A stretch of DNA of 6,041 nt from SIG299 sp045593825 (lineage in GTDB: Bacteria > Bacillota > Clostridia > Lachnospirales > Lachnospiraceae). The stretch is taken from NCBI GenBank assembly GCA_045593825.1, contig JAZNXI010000139.1, positions 1 to 6,041 of the forward strand. Direction: 5' to 3'. The position numbers were made by a program, and so were the translations under genes. The notes under the pieces were generated by a model. It did not search any database, had not been told where the DNA came from, and saw only the letters and a list, made by a program, of their open reading frames with translations. Below are positions 5,947 through 6,041 of this stretch, in pieces; position 1 is the stretch's first letter; the number at the start of each line of letters is the position of its first letter.

Positions 5947-6041
5947 ATGTCACCGATAGAAATCATTTTTGTTCTCCTTGGCGTTGGCATATTAATTGCC
6001 AGTTGCTTTGTTGGGAGCAAAGAGGAGAAAACAGATACAGC
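5947..6041 (+). CDS. N-terminal fragment of a membrane-anchored protein, possible SwrB/YlxL counterpart (cut by window end)
   Basis: An open frame begins at ATG 5947 and runs off the window after 31 full codons. GGGGAG at 5935-5940 is 6 nt upstream and serves as its ribosome site. The protein begins MSPIEIIFVLLGVGILIASC, a single hydrophobic helix of about residues 4-22, then turns sharply hydrophilic (GSKEEKTDT), so it is probably an N-terminal signal anchor with the rest in the cytoplasm. In B. subtilis the gene after sigD is swrB (ylxL), an N-terminally anchored protein that promotes flagellar type III export. This fragment has the same type of start and a similar position, two genes later. 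It may also belong to the DUF6115 group known near clostridial flagellar genes. Both assignments are tentative because only the anchor is visible. Confidence 0.65.
   Translation, partial: MSPIEIIFVLLGVGILIASCFVGSKEEKTDT

Noticed and set aside
5998..6006. A lipobox-like Ile-Ala-Ser-Cys in the last partial gene, suggesting a lipoprotein.
   Set aside because: The N-terminus lacks the positive charges of a lipoprotein signal (it has Glu5 instead), so a plain membrane anchor is more likely.
5673..6020. A 115-codon open frame on the minus strand, very rich in Phe and Leu, opposite the Gln/Lys-rich gene.
   Set aside because: Its composition is the direct complement of the Lys/Glu/Gln codons on the + strand. 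It would also cover the start of the next + strand gene, which has its own ribosome site.

Overview
The window looks like the 3' end of a large flagellar/chemotaxis (fla/che) operon of a motile Gram-positive anaerobe of the Clostridia, most likely a Lachnospiraceae member (Roseburia/Eubacterium/Butyrivibrio-like). This rests on gene order, moderate-to-low GC, strong AGGAGG-type ribosome binding sites and the CheC/CheD pair. The species assignment is inference, because no rRNA or other marker gene is present. All real genes are on the + strand and closely packed.

Layout: 1-1167 is the C-terminal part of the histidine kinase CheA (P3, P4 and P5 domains; the P1/P2 end lies upstream of the window). 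1181-1645 is the coupling protein CheW. A GC-rich hairpin sits in the 75-nt gap before cheC (1721-2338, CheY-P phosphatase with both active-site motifs intact), which is followed after 7 nt by cheD (2346-2831, receptor glutamine deamidase). Then come an unrecognised small two-helix membrane protein (2852-3166), the sigma-28 family flagellar sigma factor (3199-3966) and a FapA/DUF342 protein (3976-5577). After these lie a small Gln/Lys/Glu-rich, probably disordered protein (5616-5933) and the first 31 codons of a protein with an N-terminal membrane anchor (5947 to the window end).

How the genes work together: CheW links chemoreceptors to CheA, and CheA phosphorylates CheY. CheC removes that phosphate. 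CheD deamidates receptors and in Bacillus/Thermotoga also binds CheC, giving a feedback loop for adaptation. The sigma factor drives late flagellar genes (flagellin, motor, receptors). The order cheA-cheW-cheC-cheD-sigD followed by a membrane-anchored protein matches the end of the Bacillus subtilis fla/che operon (…cheA-cheW-cheC-cheD-sigD-swrB). Here it is expanded by three genes: the small membrane protein before sigma, and fapA plus the Gln/Lys-rich protein after it. These insertions, and the weak initiation region of the sigma gene, are the least-explained parts of the window.

There are no mobile elements, tRNAs, rRNAs, CRISPR arrays or convincing promoters. No gene-free stretch exceeds 75 nt.
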